Below, piece by piece: positions 8,836 through 18,110 of a stretch of 64,000 nucleotides of DNA. The DNA comes from Gracilibacillus kekensis (GTDB taxonomy: Bacteria > Bacillota > Bacilli > Bacillales > Amphibacillaceae). A program made the position numbers and the translations under genes. Under the pieces are notes generated by a model that was not told where the DNA came from, ran no database searches, and saw only the letters and a program-made list of their open reading frames with translations. The stretch lies in the NCBI RefSeq assembly GCF_900143085.1, contig NZ_FRCZ01000001.1, forward strand, positions 868,001-932,000, given 5' to 3'. The stretch's first letter is position 1; every line of letters begins with the position of its first letter.

Positions 8836-10197
8836 TTATTCTCCTGAAGATATTGCTTCTTCATGATTTTGTGCGAATTCTTCAGGTGTAACAGCGTCAC
8901 CGAATAGTGCTTGAATCATATCCAAGTGAGTCTCCGCTGCAGCAGCGCTTAACTGAACATCAGCATATAGTGTGATATTAGACGCTTCATTTAGATCATT
9001 TAGTACATCAACATACATTTGAGGTAAATCTACACTTTCAGTATCCACTTTAGTTGCTGGAATAACACCTGCTTTTTCAACAGACTGTTCTCCCCATTTT
9101 TGTACGAAGAATGAAACAAACTCTTTTGCTTCGTCTTTTACTTCCGAGTTTTCAGCAACAAACATACCAACACCAGGACCACCGACAAAGCTATCTCGAT
9201 CACCTTCTCCACCTTCTACGATCGGGAATTTCATATAATCGATAGAGTCTTTAAATTCTTGTGAATTTTCTTCACTTGTTGTGAATTCAGGTAAATCCCA
9301 TGATCCCATTAGATACATAGCAGCTTGTTCATTAAGGAAGTAACCTTTTGCTTCATCATTTCCTAAACCATTAAATCCATTTAGGAATGCTCCCATATCT
9401 ACTAAGTTTTTCACTTCTTCTGCCGCTTCAATTAAAGCTGGGTCTTCAAAGCTCGCCTCACCTAGGATTGCATCATTTAATAATTGAGCTCCACCAATAC
9501 GATCTGCAAGATACATATACCACATTGAACCAGTCCATCGATCTTTGTTACCAAGTGCGATAGGAGTTACGCCATTATCCACTAATGTCTGTGAAACTTC
9601 TTTGAATTCTTCAAATGTTTCAGGAACTTCTACTCCATTTTCTTCAAAAATTCGTTTGTTGTAATATAGAGGTGTAATGTTTAGCTCTAAAGGTAAACCA
9701 TAAGTTGTTCCGTCTAAAGCATAAGCTTCTGCTGTCCCAGGAACGAACATGTCATTTAATGGACCTTCTAATAAGTCATCTAAAGAAGCAAACATATTAC
9801 CGCTTACATATGGCTCTAAAAATCCTGCTGCCCAAGTCATACCAACATCTGGTAGTTCATTAGAAGTCGATAATACTTTTAGTTTTTCTTTATATTGTTC
9901 ATTACTTAAAATTTCTACTTCTACAGATACATTCTCATTTTCTGCTTCGAAATCTGCAATAATCTCGTTTACAATATCATGGTGTTGTTTTGAACTTCCT
10001 TCAGGCCATAAGTGCATAAACTCGATTGTTTTTTCCTCTCCACTTGAATCGCTTTCATTTTCTTCACTTGTAGATTCAGCGTCAGTGTTTTCTCCGCCTG
10101 TTTCTTGTTCTGAATCAGAATCTCCACCGCATGCTGCAAGCGCAAACAATAGAACTAATGCAAATGAAAATAATATTTTCTTTGATAGATCTTTCAT
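8836..10197 (-). CDS. Sugar ABC transporter solute-binding lipoprotein
   Basis: Family 1 extracellular binding protein, 453 aa. Signal peptide with lipobox LAAC, Cys at residue 23, then a very acidic Ser/Glu/Asp linker to about residue 55. The binding fold begins near EFMHLWPEGSS. A GGGGG-containing ribosome site precedes the ATG. It is preceded by a YesM/YesN two-component pair in the same orientation, which likely controls it. Substrate not determinable. Confidence 0.9.
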   Translation of the reverse strand: MKDLSKKILFSFALVLLFALAACGGDSDSEQETGGENTDAESTSEENESDSSGEEKTIEFMHLWPEGSSKQHHDIVNEIIADFEAENENVSVEVEILSNEQYKEKLKVLSTSNELPDVGMTWAAGFLEPYVSGNMFASLDDLLEGPLNDMFVPGTAEAYALDGTTYGLPLELNITPLYYNKRIFEENGVEVPETFEEFKEVSQTLVDNGVTPIALGNKDRWTGSMWYMYLADRIGGAQLLNDAILGEASFEDPALIEAAEEVKNLVDMGAFLNGFNGLGNDEAKGYFLNEQAAMYLMGSWDLPEFTTSEENSQEFKDSIDYMKFPIVEGGEGDRDSFVGGPGVGMFVAENSEVKDEAKEFVSFFVQKWGEQSVEKAGVIPATKVDTESVDLPQMYVDVLNDLNEASNITLYADVQLSAAAAETHLDMIQALFGDAVTPEEFAQNHEEAISSGE

Positions 10198-10302
10198 TTG
10201 AATATACCCCCATATAAAATAAGTTTTTTAAGTACTCTTAAAGTGTAGCACCAAGGGTGTTCTATTGTAAGGTAACAACGATTAGGTAAAATACCACTTA
10301 TT

Positions 10303-11082
10303 TTAGGAATCGCTTTCATTCATTTTTCTGAATCCATTTGGTGTCGTACTTTCAAATTGCTTAAACAATTTAATAAAATATTTTGATGTTTGATAACCAC
10401 TCTGCTCGGCAATTTCAGATACTGTCAGGTCAGTAGAAAGAAGTAACCTTTTAGCCTCTTGAATTCTCTTTCTTGTTAGATACTCACTAAAGGTAACTTC
10501 TAACTCTTCTTTAAACAACGCACTTAAATAACTAGCGTTTAAATGTACTTGGCTTGCTACTTCCTTTAATGTTAACTCTTGATTAAAATGTTGATCAATA
10601 TAATCCATCGCTTCTTTTACGCCTCTATTGTACTTACTCAACTGTTGCATTTCGATTAATTTATCATCCACAATTTTATTGAAAATGTCTGTTTTTTCCC
10701 GTTGCTTATCAATATCCATGGCTTTCTCAATTGCTTCCATCAATTTTTCTTTAGCTATCGGCTTTAACAAATAATTGACTACCCCAAGTTCAAGTGCTTC
10801 GTGGGCATATTCAAATTCAGAATAGGCAGAAATAACTATAACCACTGGATCTTGCGCCTTTTTCTTGAGTTGTTTCAGTAACTCTAAACCTGAGACTTCC
10901 GGCATCCGTATATCTGTAATAAGTACATGTATTTTTTCATGATTAATAAGATTTAATGCCTCTTCTGCGTTTTCCGCTGTAATAACCTGATAATGATGTT
11001 CAGTAGATCTTTCTATTGTTTTTTTAATACCTTGCCGGCTTCTAGGTTCATCGTCTACCACAAGAATTACCTTTTCATTCAC
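10303..11082 (-). CDS. YesN-type response regulator, AraC output domain
   Basis: A 259-aa regulator. The receiver domain (residues 1-125) has the acidic pair DD near 10, the phosphoacceptor Asp in DIRMPE near 57, and the conserved Lys in LLKP near 107. The C-terminal AraC/HTH_18 domain (about 155-255) contains ASYLSALFKEE and SEIAEQSGYQTSKYFIKLFKQ. It starts at GTG eight bases after AGGAGG, 13 nt behind the kinase gene. Predicted to activate the importer immediately downstream. Confidence 0.92.
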   Translation of the reverse strand: MNEKVILVVDDEPRSRQGIKKTIERSTEHHYQVITAENAEEALNLINHEKIHVLITDIRMPEVSGLELLKQLKKKAQDPVVIVISAYSEFEYAHEALELGVVNYLLKPIAKEKLMEAIEKAMDIDKQREKTDIFNKIVDDKLIEMQQLSKYNRGVKEAMDYIDQHFNQELTLKEVASQVHLNASYLSALFKEELEVTFSEYLTRKRIQEAKRLLLSTDLTVSEIAEQSGYQTSKYFIKLFKQFESTTPNGFRKMNESDS

Positions 11083-11095
11083 ACTAATGACCTCC

Positions 11096-12826
11096 TTATA
11101 CTGGAATTTCGAAACTTACCATTGTTCCTTTCCCCTCTTCACTCGCAATGGTAATCTCCCTACACCTTTCCGATTCATAATACATCCTTAAGCGTTGTTG
11201 GACATTCTGTAATGCTAGGCCATGTTGTTTTTGTTGACTCAGACCGCCCTCCATCAATTTCTTAACTTCAGCTAATTTCTCATCACTCATCCCTGGACCA
11301 TTATCTGCAACTACAATTCTTAGTCTATTAACATGAGATACCTTCTCAATAGTTACTGTAATATGACTATTACCAACAACATTTCCGGCTCCATGTAAAA
11401 TTGCGTTTTCTACAAAAGGTTGGATCATCAATTTTGGAATCATCACATGTAACCATTCCGGATCGACATCTTTCTCCCAATTCAATCGGTCTCCAAAACG
11501 CATTCGCATAATCTTCATATATCTTTCAATATGATCCAATTCTTCCTTAATTGTTACCCATTCATCTTGATTTTCTTTAGTTATCGTATAACGGAATAAC
11601 TCTGACATTGCTAGTACAACATTGGCAAGTTCTTCTTCCTCTTTTTCATCTAAAGACCAGTATAATGCGTCCAATGTATTAAAAAGAAAATGAGGATGAA
11701 TTTGGGCCTGTAATGCCTTTAGTTCGGTTCTGTTTTTAATAATTTCTTTTTCATACACCATTTGTACTAAATAATTGGTTTCTGCTGCTAATTGGTTATA
11801 AGTCTGATTTAATTCATTAATCTCATTTGTAGAATTCACGACAGGATTATGTGCAAGTACCCCTTCACCTGCTGTTCTCATTGTCTTAGTAAGTCTTGTA
11901 ATTGGTTTTGTAATAAACGTAGACAAAAAAAGTGAAGAAATGAAAAAAATCAATAATCCAATAACTCCAGCAATCAATATACCTGATTGCACAGTGGAAA
12001 TACCTGAGGTCAATTGATTAACTGGTGATAAATTATACATTGTCCATCCAGTTAATGGTGAAGTTTCTTTAACTAACATATATTCCTGGTTATTAATATC
12101 TATCTTTTCTGATTTTTCAGCTAGTATTTTTTCAAAATCGTCTCCATGATAATTACTTACAATCATTTCATTCATTTCGTCTACCAAAATAGTAATATCT
12201 TTCGTTTCACCATCTTGCTGGTTAGGGTTTAATTGAAAATAACTCCGATTGACTCGTGCGATTATATAGCCACCATGCTTAAAATTATCATCTATTAAAT
12301 TAATCTGCCTTCCTACTAGAAAGTAGTTTTGATCCAAAGGGTCTTCACCTAACCAAATTAAACGACCTCCTTGTTCATTTGCCCGAATAATCCATTGAGG
12401 GTCAATACGATCTAATAAAATGGTAGAATCAATCGGAATAATTCTTTTGTACTCATCATTGTAAATCTCAATGGAATAAATGCCATCTGCATTTGCCTGA
12501 ATCAGGTTTGTTGTACTCATTAACGATTGTCTGTTATTAAACGAGGTAATTTCTCCTCTTGATTCCATTAACAAAGCTTCCTGAACTTCTTCATTTGTTA
12601 ATACTTGCTTTGTAACCATATTCAATTGCTCAAATAATGAATCATAACGTCCTGATGATTCTATTACAGTCTGTTTTATTTGATCTTCCGCATTACCTTG
12701 AAGCAAATCCTCCACTAAGATATAGGTGATAGTGCTTACAATAAATAGTACAATAAACATCACAATCAAATAGACAACCAATAACTGGTTTCGTAACGTA
12801 TTCCATTTTTTTATATAATTAAACAT
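11096..12826 (-). CDS. YesM-type sensor histidine kinase
   Basis: A 576-aa two-helix membrane kinase. The frame opens at 12850, but GGAG lies eight bases before the ATG at 12826 (MFNYIKKW), the better start. Membrane segment near residues 14-38, large extracytoplasmic sensor to about 275, second membrane segment to about 300, HAMP, then QIHPHFLFNTLDALYW (phosphoacceptor His), IQPFVENAILHG (N box) and ADNGPGM (G1). It pairs with the YesN-type regulator downstream to sense a sugar and activate the importer. Confidence 0.92.
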   Translation of the reverse strand: MFNYIKKWNTLRNQLLVVYLIVMFIVLFIVSTITYILVEDLLQGNAEDQIKQTVIESSGRYDSLFEQLNMVTKQVLTNEEVQEALLMESRGEITSFNNRQSLMSTTNLIQANADGIYSIEIYNDEYKRIIPIDSTILLDRIDPQWIIRANEQGGRLIWLGEDPLDQNYFLVGRQINLIDDNFKHGGYIIARVNRSYFQLNPNQQDGETKDITILVDEMNEMIVSNYHGDDFEKILAEKSEKIDINNQEYMLVKETSPLTGWTMYNLSPVNQLTSGISTVQSGILIAGVIGLLIFFISSLFLSTFITKPITRLTKTMRTAGEGVLAHNPVVNSTNEINELNQTYNQLAAETNYLVQMVYEKEIIKNRTELKALQAQIHPHFLFNTLDALYWSLDEKEEEELANVVLAMSELFRYTITKENQDEWVTIKEELDHIERYMKIMRMRFGDRLNWEKDVDPEWLHVMIPKLMIQPFVENAILHGAGNVVGNSHITVTIEKVSHVNRLRIVVADNGPGMSDEKLAEVKKLMEGGLSQQKQHGLALQNVQQRLRMYYESERCREITIASEEGKGTMVSFEIPV

Positions 12827-13112
12827 GTACAACACTCCATGAGAACTCATACTTTGTTCAACCGATAACCTAAGTAATAGTATTATTATACTATGAAAAA
12901 GTAAATCAGGAAACTATTGATTATAATAAACTCATGCTATTTTATATACAATCGACAGAACCTGCTCACTAGTGAATTTAGTATGAAGAAATCTGAAAAG
13001 TATTTATCTTATGTTAAAGTGAATAAGGGGATAGGTTCAGCATGTGCTAACAAATGGGGATGTCCGCTTTTTTTATAGATAGAATACGAAGTCTCTTATG
13101 TGTTAATTATCA

Positions 13113-13158
13113 AATAAAAGCACTACGTTAAGGGATCGTTTAACGTAGTGCTTTTATT
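13113..13158 (-). terminator. Bidirectional-looking terminator of the rhaM-DeoR operon
   Basis: A perfect 19-bp stem (13113-13131 with 13140-13158) and 8-nt loop. It overlaps the last codons of the DeoR gene, and its minus-strand side ends in a T-rich run. Confidence 0.9.
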
Positions 13159-13910
13159 ACCTCTAATCCTTTTTCTTGTAATTCACTCACATCTTGATCG
13201 GACACATTACTATCCGTAATAATACGTTGCACATTTGATAGTGTTGTTACATAGGCAAAGGCCTGAAGGTGAAATTTATGATGGTTTGCTAATATATACG
13301 TTGTATCTGCTATATCGATCATTTTTTGTTTCACTCTAGCTTGTTGTTCGTTTGATTCACTAAAACCTTTTTCAAAATGGATTCCCTTACTCGACAGGAA
13401 TGCTTTATTTACATGATATAAATCAAGTGAACGCTCTGCCAATGGTCCCACGTAGGATAGAGACCTTGTTAACAATGTCCCGCCAGTAGAGATAACTGTA
13501 ATACGATTCTTTTTACTTAATTCCAAAACAACATTAACAGCGTTGGTTAATACGGTAATCGGAATATTGGGTAAGTTTTTAGCGACATACCATGCTGTTG
13601 TACTTGCATCCAACAGAATTTTATCTGACTCTACAATATGTTTAACGGCTTCTTGGGCTATCTCTTTTTTTTCTTCCATATACATTACTTCTCGTTCTTG
13701 GAATGGCCTCTCTGGTCCATGATTGTCGGACTCAATACTCACAGCTCCGCCATGACTTCTAGCTAACTTTTTATCGGTTTCTAATTTCTCTAAATCTCGA
13801 CGAATTGTCTCATCTGTAACAGAAAAAAGTTGTGCAAGTTCTGATACTCGTATACTTTTTTTCTGATTAACGACTTCTACAATCCTTTGATGCCTTTCTG
13901 CAACTAACAT
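13140..13910 (-). CDS. DeoR-family transcriptional regulator (possibly RhaR)
   Basis: A 256-aa repressor with an N-terminal DeoR HTH (residues 6-57: IRVSELAQLFSVTDETIRRDLEKLE) and a C-terminal sugar-phosphate sensor domain of the DeoRC type with LDASTTAWYVAKNLP and STGGTL. It lies 79 nt behind L-rhamnose mutarotase; in Bacillus subtilis a DeoR regulator sits beside rhaM in the rhamnose operon, so control of rhamnose catabolism is a reasonable inference. The other rhamnose genes are not in this window. Confidence 0.88.
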   Translation of the reverse strand: MLVAERHQRIVEVVNQKKSIRVSELAQLFSVTDETIRRDLEKLETDKKLARSHGGAVSIESDNHGPERPFQEREVMYMEEKKEIAQEAVKHIVESDKILLDASTTAWYVAKNLPNIPITVLTNAVNVVLELSKKNRITVISTGGTLLTRSLSYVGPLAERSLDLYHVNKAFLSSKGIHFEKGFSESNEQQARVKQKMIDIADTTYILANHHKFHLQAFAYVTTLSNVQRIITDSNVSDQDVSELQEKGLEVIKALR

Positions 13911-13989
13911 TCGATTCTCCTGCCTTCTTCAATCGTAACATTTCTATTACTGACTATATGAAATAATTGGAAACAATTCAAGCTTTTCG

Positions 13990-14304
13990 CTATTTTAAGT
14001 GAAACACTTCCTGGTCGATAAGATACATTTTCGGGTCACCTTTTTCATCCATTGCCAAAATATCACTCATGAATTCTTGCCATTTGCGGTTGGCAGGGTT
14101 TCTTTCTAGCTCTTTCATAGCTCGATGATAATCATCAACTTCCATATAGGCATATAGTTTAGTACCATCCATAAAAATACTGTAATTACTAATTCCCACT
14201 TCTTTTAATGCTTTCAGTAACTCTGAATGTACGGACTGATGGCGTCTTTTGTATTCTTCTTCAGAACCTTCCTTACATTCCATAATAAACATATAACGCG
14301 CCAT
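13990..14304 (-). CDS. rhaM: L-rhamnose mutarotase
   Basis: Interconverts the alpha and beta anomers of L-rhamnose, a monosaccharide released from rhamnogalacturonan. The 104-aa protein has the family pattern YKRRHQSVHSEL near residues 17-28, ISNYSIF near 36, and NPANRKWQEFM near 76. AGGAGG lies six bases before the ATG at 14304; the upstream in-frame ATG (14340) precedes that site and is not used. It forms a two-gene unit with the DeoR regulator. Confidence 0.88.
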   Translation of the reverse strand: MARYMFIMECKEGSEEEYKRRHQSVHSELLKALKEVGISNYSIFMDGTKLYAYMEVDDYHRAMKELERNPANRKWQEFMSDILAMDEKGDPKMYLIDQEVFHLK

Positions 14305-14468
14305 GCCTATTCCTCCTTTTTTGATTGAAAACGTATACAAATACCCGTTTAATTTTTATTTATGTTTGTTTTTATTCTATCACAGAAGAAAACAAAAATA
14401 AAAAAAGAGATTGATACATAAATAATTTCCTTAACTTCAAACATGCTTGATGCAATATTTATATTGAT

Positions 14469-14980
14469 GCGCAATATAAGGATACTACGCAACAAATAAT
14501 GTAGTAATTTTGAAATTTTTTTAACTGGTTAACATCCGCTCCGGCTGCCCACTTTCCTTTCCGTGGTTTTTTTCCTTCAGCTAACTTTACCAAGCAAAGA
14601 TCGCTTGAAAAAGTGGATCTTCAGGTAAAACGTTCCCACAGGAGTGAAAGTGGGCGGCCTGCGCTAATATAATGGTTCTACAACTATTGTGACAGTTAAC
14701 ATTTTGAGCCTGTTACTCCAATAAACGAATTTTTCACATGAAAGTAATATCATAATGCAACCTCATGCTAGCGTTGTATAATATCAAATTAGCGCAGGCG
14801 TCCACTTCGACTCCTGAGGGATTAGCATGATCTGAAGATCCACTTTGAAAAGTGTTTTTCTTTTCAAAGTTAGCTGAAGAGCATGCCCCTCGGAAAGCGA
14901 AATGGGCAAGCCGTAGCGGTTGATACGCTCATAATAACTGTTAAAATTACCGCGTTAGTTATTGCGCAGTATCTTCCTAA
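14469..14980. repeat. Long inverted-arm element, copy 2
   Basis: Outer ends GCGCAATATAAGGATAC and AGTATCTTCCTAA are inverted repeats; inner ends ACATCCGCTCCGGCTGCCCACTT (from 14531) and AAGCCGTAGCGGTT also pair. In the left arm GCCCACTTTC pairs with GAAAGTGGGC. In the right arm the apical stem is ACTTTGAAAAG (14842-14852) / CTTTTCAAAGT (14860-14870). It accounts for most of the gene-free region 14305-15033. Confidence 0.82.
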
Positions 14981-15033
14981 GACGCATAAAATTCCAAGCG
15001 CATGCATATTAAAGGCTTATTCATTGGGATTTA

Positions 15034-15909
15034 CTAATTATAAAATTCTTCTGTCCCTGTCTTTAAAAAAGACTCTAAATAATGGTAAACTCCTTGCTGA
15101 TCATTAGTATATTCTGTCTCTTCTTTCACTAAATTCTTAATTTGTTCTGTTGCGTTTTTCATTGCGACCGGATATCCCACATATTTCATCATTGGAATAT
15201 CATTATTACTATCTCCTATTGCCATCGTTTCTTTTGGATTAATTTGATAATGGTTTAATAATGCTTGTATACCTGTTGATTTATTCACATTTTCCACCAT
15301 TACTTCTACATTATGGGCAGAAGATGATGAGGTAGTGAAATCTGTTTCTTTTTTCATTTCTTCTAGTTTTTTAATCCATGCTTTCATTGTGTGACGCTCA
15401 TTATGGAAGCAATACATTTTAGCATATTTCTGTGTTGGCAAATTGTCAGTCCACAAAATTTCATCCTTGATTGCTGCTTGTCTTTCTAGCCATTCACTTA
15501 TCGCTACTTCGTCTGGCTTAACCCCGCTGATCATTTGACTCATAAAGGGTTGATCTTGCTTTAAAGCAAGCCTTTCACCATCATTTGGATGTGCTTCATA
15601 ATATATATTATTTTCTCTCGCAGACTGGATTACTCTATCTACCAGTTCTATAGATAAAGTATGTTCTAATAATTTCTCACCATCCACATACGTGATCATG
15701 CCATTCGCTGTCACAAACCCATCTAAAACTAGATCTCGTGGTGCAGAATCAAAGATTTCGTTATAGGAACGTCCAGTTACGATAAATGTTCGAACTCCAA
15801 GTTTCCTGATGTATTGAATGATATTTAACGTTTGTTCCGTTAATTGATTTTGATTATTTAGCAGCGTACCATCCATATCTAAACAAATAGCTTTTGGAAA
15901 AAAGGTCAT
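15034..15909 (-). CDS. Cof-type HAD-superfamily phosphatase
   Basis: A 291-aa cytoplasmic phosphatase, probably acting on sugar phosphates or similar small metabolites. Motif I is CLDMDGTLLNN near residue 11 (two catalytic Asp), motif II FIVTGRSYNE near 43, motif III the Lys near 215, motif IV AIGDSNNDIPMMKY near 236. The cap domain lies between about 85 and 195 (C2 type). GGGGG lies seven bases before the ATG. Specific substrate unknown. Confidence 0.88.
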   Translation of the reverse strand: MTFFPKAICLDMDGTLLNNQNQLTEQTLNIIQYIRKLGVRTFIVTGRSYNEIFDSAPRDLVLDGFVTANGMITYVDGEKLLEHTLSIELVDRVIQSARENNIYYEAHPNDGERLALKQDQPFMSQMISGVKPDEVAISEWLERQAAIKDEILWTDNLPTQKYAKMYCFHNERHTMKAWIKKLEEMKKETDFTTSSSSAHNVEVMVENVNKSTGIQALLNHYQINPKETMAIGDSNNDIPMMKYVGYPVAMKNATEQIKNLVKEETEYTNDQQGVYHYLESFLKTGTEEFYN

Positions 15910-15974
15910 GTTTTGTCCCCCTTATTAGTTAGCAGACCTTAGTATAGCATGAATTAAGAACAACAATAACTGAG

Positions 15975-16005
15975 AACAAGCTCATCAATATTGAATGAGC
16001 TTGTT
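15975..16005 (-). terminator. Terminator of the dioxygenase-family gene
   Basis: AACAAGCTCAT pairs with ATGAGCTTGTT around a 9-nt loop, ending eight bases from the stop codon at 16013. Confidence 0.8.
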
Positions 16006-16012
16006 GAAGAAA

Positions 16013-16987
16013 TTATTTTCTGGTTGTGTTTATAGGATGTAAGTTTTTTTCGATTTCGTTTCTTTTCTCTTCTAAGAATGGAGGTAACGCTACGTTCTCC
16101 CCAAGATGATTTACGTCTTCGTCTGTTGCGAAACCAGGTCCATCTGTCGCTAATTCGAATAAAATTCCATTTGGTTCTCGAAAGTAAAGTGATTGAAAAT
16201 AGTACCGATCTACTAAACCAGAATTAGCGAGCCTCTCCTTACTAATTTTATCCTTCCAATTAGAAAGCTCCTGATAATCTGCAACACGGAAGGCCACATG
16301 GTGTACACTACCTCTTCCTGGTCGCTCTTTTGATAAATCATCCCGAACTTCCACATGAATTTCCGCACCTGTTCCACCTTCACCTGTTTCAAAAACCTGA
16401 ATATCTGGTTGTCCCTTTTCATAAGCTGGATAGGAGCCACTTTCTCGAAATCCTAAAATATCTTGCAACACTCGTTTTGTTGGTTCTAAATCTGGTACTG
16501 TTAATCGGACGGGGCCTAAACCAGTAATCCCAAATTTCTGCGGGACAGTGCTTTTATCCCAAGGAATACCAGCTTCTACCCCTTGATTGGATTGATCGGA
16601 AACAAGTACGATTCGCTGTCCTTCATGATCTTGAAAGGATAATGCTTTTCGGTTAAATTGGTCCGAGATGCCATCGTGAACAACATCAAATTGATCCAAT
16701 CGCTCCTCCCAATATTTTAACGCTTGATCATTTGCTACTCTTAAAGATGTATACGAAATGCTATTATTTCCTGGATATGTGTGCCCCGCTCCTTTAATTT
16801 CAAAAAAGGTTAAGTCTGTACCAGGACGACCTACTTCATCTGCATAAAATAAATGATACATACTTGGATCATCTTGATTCACTGTTTTTTTTACTAATCG
16901 CATTCCTAATATATCTGTATAGAATTGGTAATTTTTTTTAGCATTAGCTGTGATTGCTGAAACATGATGGATTCCTTTTAGTTCCAT
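16013..16987 (-). CDS. VOC-family ring-cleaving dioxygenase (MhqA/MhqO type)
   Basis: A 324-aa protein with two glyoxalase-fold repeats. The first (residues 1-130) opens GIHHVSAITANAKKNYQFYTDILGMRLVKKTVNQD; the second (about 150-300) has GPVRLTVPDL, GSVHHVAFRV and a closing FREPNGILFELATDGPGF. The His residues (HH, VHH) and terminal Glu are the usual metal ligands. In Bacillus this family (MhqA/E/O) detoxifies quinones and catechols. AGGAGG lies seven bases before the ATG. No quinone-responsive partner gene is adjacent. Confidence 0.87.
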   Translation of the reverse strand: MELKGIHHVSAITANAKKNYQFYTDILGMRLVKKTVNQDDPSMYHLFYADEVGRPGTDLTFFEIKGAGHTYPGNNSISYTSLRVANDQALKYWEERLDQFDVVHDGISDQFNRKALSFQDHEGQRIVLVSDQSNQGVEAGIPWDKSTVPQKFGITGLGPVRLTVPDLEPTKRVLQDILGFRESGSYPAYEKGQPDIQVFETGEGGTGAEIHVEVRDDLSKERPGRGSVHHVAFRVADYQELSNWKDKISKERLANSGLVDRYYFQSLYFREPNGILFELATDGPGFATDEDVNHLGENVALPPFLEEKRNEIEKNLHPINTTRK

Positions 16988-17142
16988 TGATTTTCCTCCT
17001 CGTTTTCCTAAGATGTTGCTTCTATTATATACGATTCATTATCTCGAATCCAAAATAAAGAGAGTTATTTAGAGATTACTATACTTATCGGAGTTTTAGC
17101 ATCCTTTTATCCTAGTGACAGTTATGGCGTAACAAAAGCATC

Positions 17143-17170
17143 TTGACTTATTTATCTTTTTTGTTAAAAT
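17143..17170 (+). promoter_or_regulatory. Sigma-A-like promoter for the TPP riboswitch-thiW transcript
   Basis: TTGACT (17143-17148) and TAAAAT (17165-17170) are separated by 16 nt. Transcription would begin near 17177, about 20 nt before the riboswitch aptamer. Confidence 0.65.
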
Positions 17171-17194
17171 TTTTATAAGTTCATACGTGTAATC

Positions 17195-17295
17195 ACTACT
17201 AGGGGTGCCTTTAAGTATAGGCTGAGAGAAAAGCGCTAAAAAGCTTTTCAACTCTTAAGGACCTGATCTGGTTTATGCCAGCGGAGGGAAGTAGC
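17195..17295 (+). promoter_or_regulatory. TPP riboswitch (THI element)
   Basis: Conserved thiamine pyrophosphate aptamer: P1 CACTAC... with GTAG, then GGGGTGCC, GGCTGAGAG (17220-17228), ACCTGATCTGG (17261-17271) and ATGCCAGCGGAGGGAAG. The 17257-17265 segment (AAGGACCTG) is complementary to 17315-17323 (CAGGTCCTT), the left side of the downstream terminator. So without TPP an antiterminator can form, and with TPP the terminator is released: transcriptional repression of thiW by thiamine pyrophosphate. Confidence 0.95.
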
Positions 17296-17313
17296 TAAAC
17301 TAAATTGGTATAG

Positions 17314-17351
17314 CCAGGTCCTTTTTTATAAGGATCTGGTTTTTCTTTTTT
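17314..17351 (+). terminator. Riboswitch-controlled terminator
   Basis: CCAGGTCCTT (17314-17323) pairs with AAGGATCTGG (17330-17339, one G-U pair), followed by a run of T interrupted by a single C. Its left side can alternatively pair with the aptamer. Confidence 0.9.
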
Positions 17352-17398
17352 CCTTACAAGTACTGTTTACACGCTATTTTTAAAAAGGAGGAAAAGAA

Positions 17399-17899
17399 GT
17401 GAATCGCACATTATTATTAACAACCATGGCTGTTTTTATTGCAATTGGTACCATTGGTTCACAATTTTTATGGTTTCCGACTGGAATTGCGAAAGCATAC
17501 CCTGTTCAGCACGCGGTAAATGTAATGGCAGCTGTAACATTAGGACCCGTCCCAGCTATTATTATTGCCTTTATCATAGGTTTATTGCGAAATTTACTAG
17601 GGCTTGGTACATTATTAGCTTTTCCGGGAGGAATGATTGGCGCACTTCTTGCAGGGGTGTTCTATCGTTGGACAAAAAAGAAAACATTAGCAGGTGTTGG
17701 TGAAATTATAGGCACTGGTGTTGTTGGAGCACTATTATCGGTTCCTTACGCAAAAGTTTTAATGGATACACCTGTAGGTGCACTAGCTTTCTTACCTGGT
17801 TTTCTTGTCAGTAGTATTACAGGGGCAATTATTGGTTTGTTAATTTTATCCCGATTAAAAAATACCTCCATTATGCAACAACCTGTGTCAAACAAATAA
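17399..17899 (+). CDS. thiW: ThiW, substrate-binding subunit of an ECF thiamine-precursor transporter
   Basis: A 166-aa membrane protein with about five helices, predicted S component for uptake of a thiamine precursor (thiazole in the usual annotation), working with a shared ECF energising module encoded elsewhere. It starts at GTG, seven bases after AAGGAGG. Helix 1 near residues 5-25 and a PVQHAVNVMAAVTLGPV motif follow. The TPP riboswitch upstream supports the thiamine role independently. It stands alone, without thiazole biosynthesis or kinase genes nearby. Confidence 0.9.
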   Translation: MNRTLLLTTMAVFIAIGTIGSQFLWFPTGIAKAYPVQHAVNVMAAVTLGPVPAIIIAFIIGLLRNLLGLGTLLAFPGGMIGALLAGVFYRWTKKKTLAGVGEIIGTGVVGALLSVPYAKVLMDTPVGALAFLPGFLVSSITGAIIGLLILSRLKNTSIMQQPVSNK

Positions 17900-17903
17900 G
17901 AAA

Positions 17904-18046
17904 AGCGCAGAGCCCCCGCTTAGAAACGTAGCGACTGGAGCGCATCAACTGAGATAAAGGAATCACGGTGAGTTTACGAGCCGATGATGACTTATCGTAA
18001 GGTGATTCGTGAAATCGCCTAGTTTCTGGGGGCTCGGAGCTAGACA
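17904..18046. repeat. Hairpin repetitive element of Bacillaceae type
   Basis: GAGCCCCCG..TTAGAAAC (from about 17910) pairs with GTTTCTGGGGGCTC (about 18021-18034); the inner half is CACGGTGAGTTTACGAG / CTTATCGTAAGGTGATTCGTG-like. The GCGCAGAG...GACTGGAGCG...GGAGCTAGAC pattern is one I have seen as a common dispersed element in Bacillus relatives. It may also end the thiW transcript. Only one copy is in this window. Confidence 0.55.
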
Positions 18047-18081
18047 TGACAACGCTTATATACTTTCTTTACTTAGAACAA

Positions 18082-18107
18082 AAGCGACCATGATGACATG
18101 GTCGCTT
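18082..18107 (-). terminator. Terminator of the ferredoxin gene
   Basis: AAGCGACCATG pairs with CATGGTCGCTT around a 4-nt loop, three bases past the ferredoxin stop. Confidence 0.85.
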
Positions 18108-18110
18108 CAA

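Noticed and set aside
9749-10201. A 150-aa plus-strand ORF.
   Set aside because: It lies antisense within the binding-protein gene at 8836-10197, is Ser/Phe-rich as expected for the complement of acidic codons, and has no ribosome site.
14883-15107. A 74-aa ORF in the right arm of inverted-arm element copy 2.
   Set aside because: It is not shared by the other copies, has no ribosome site and runs into the 3' end of the HAD gene.
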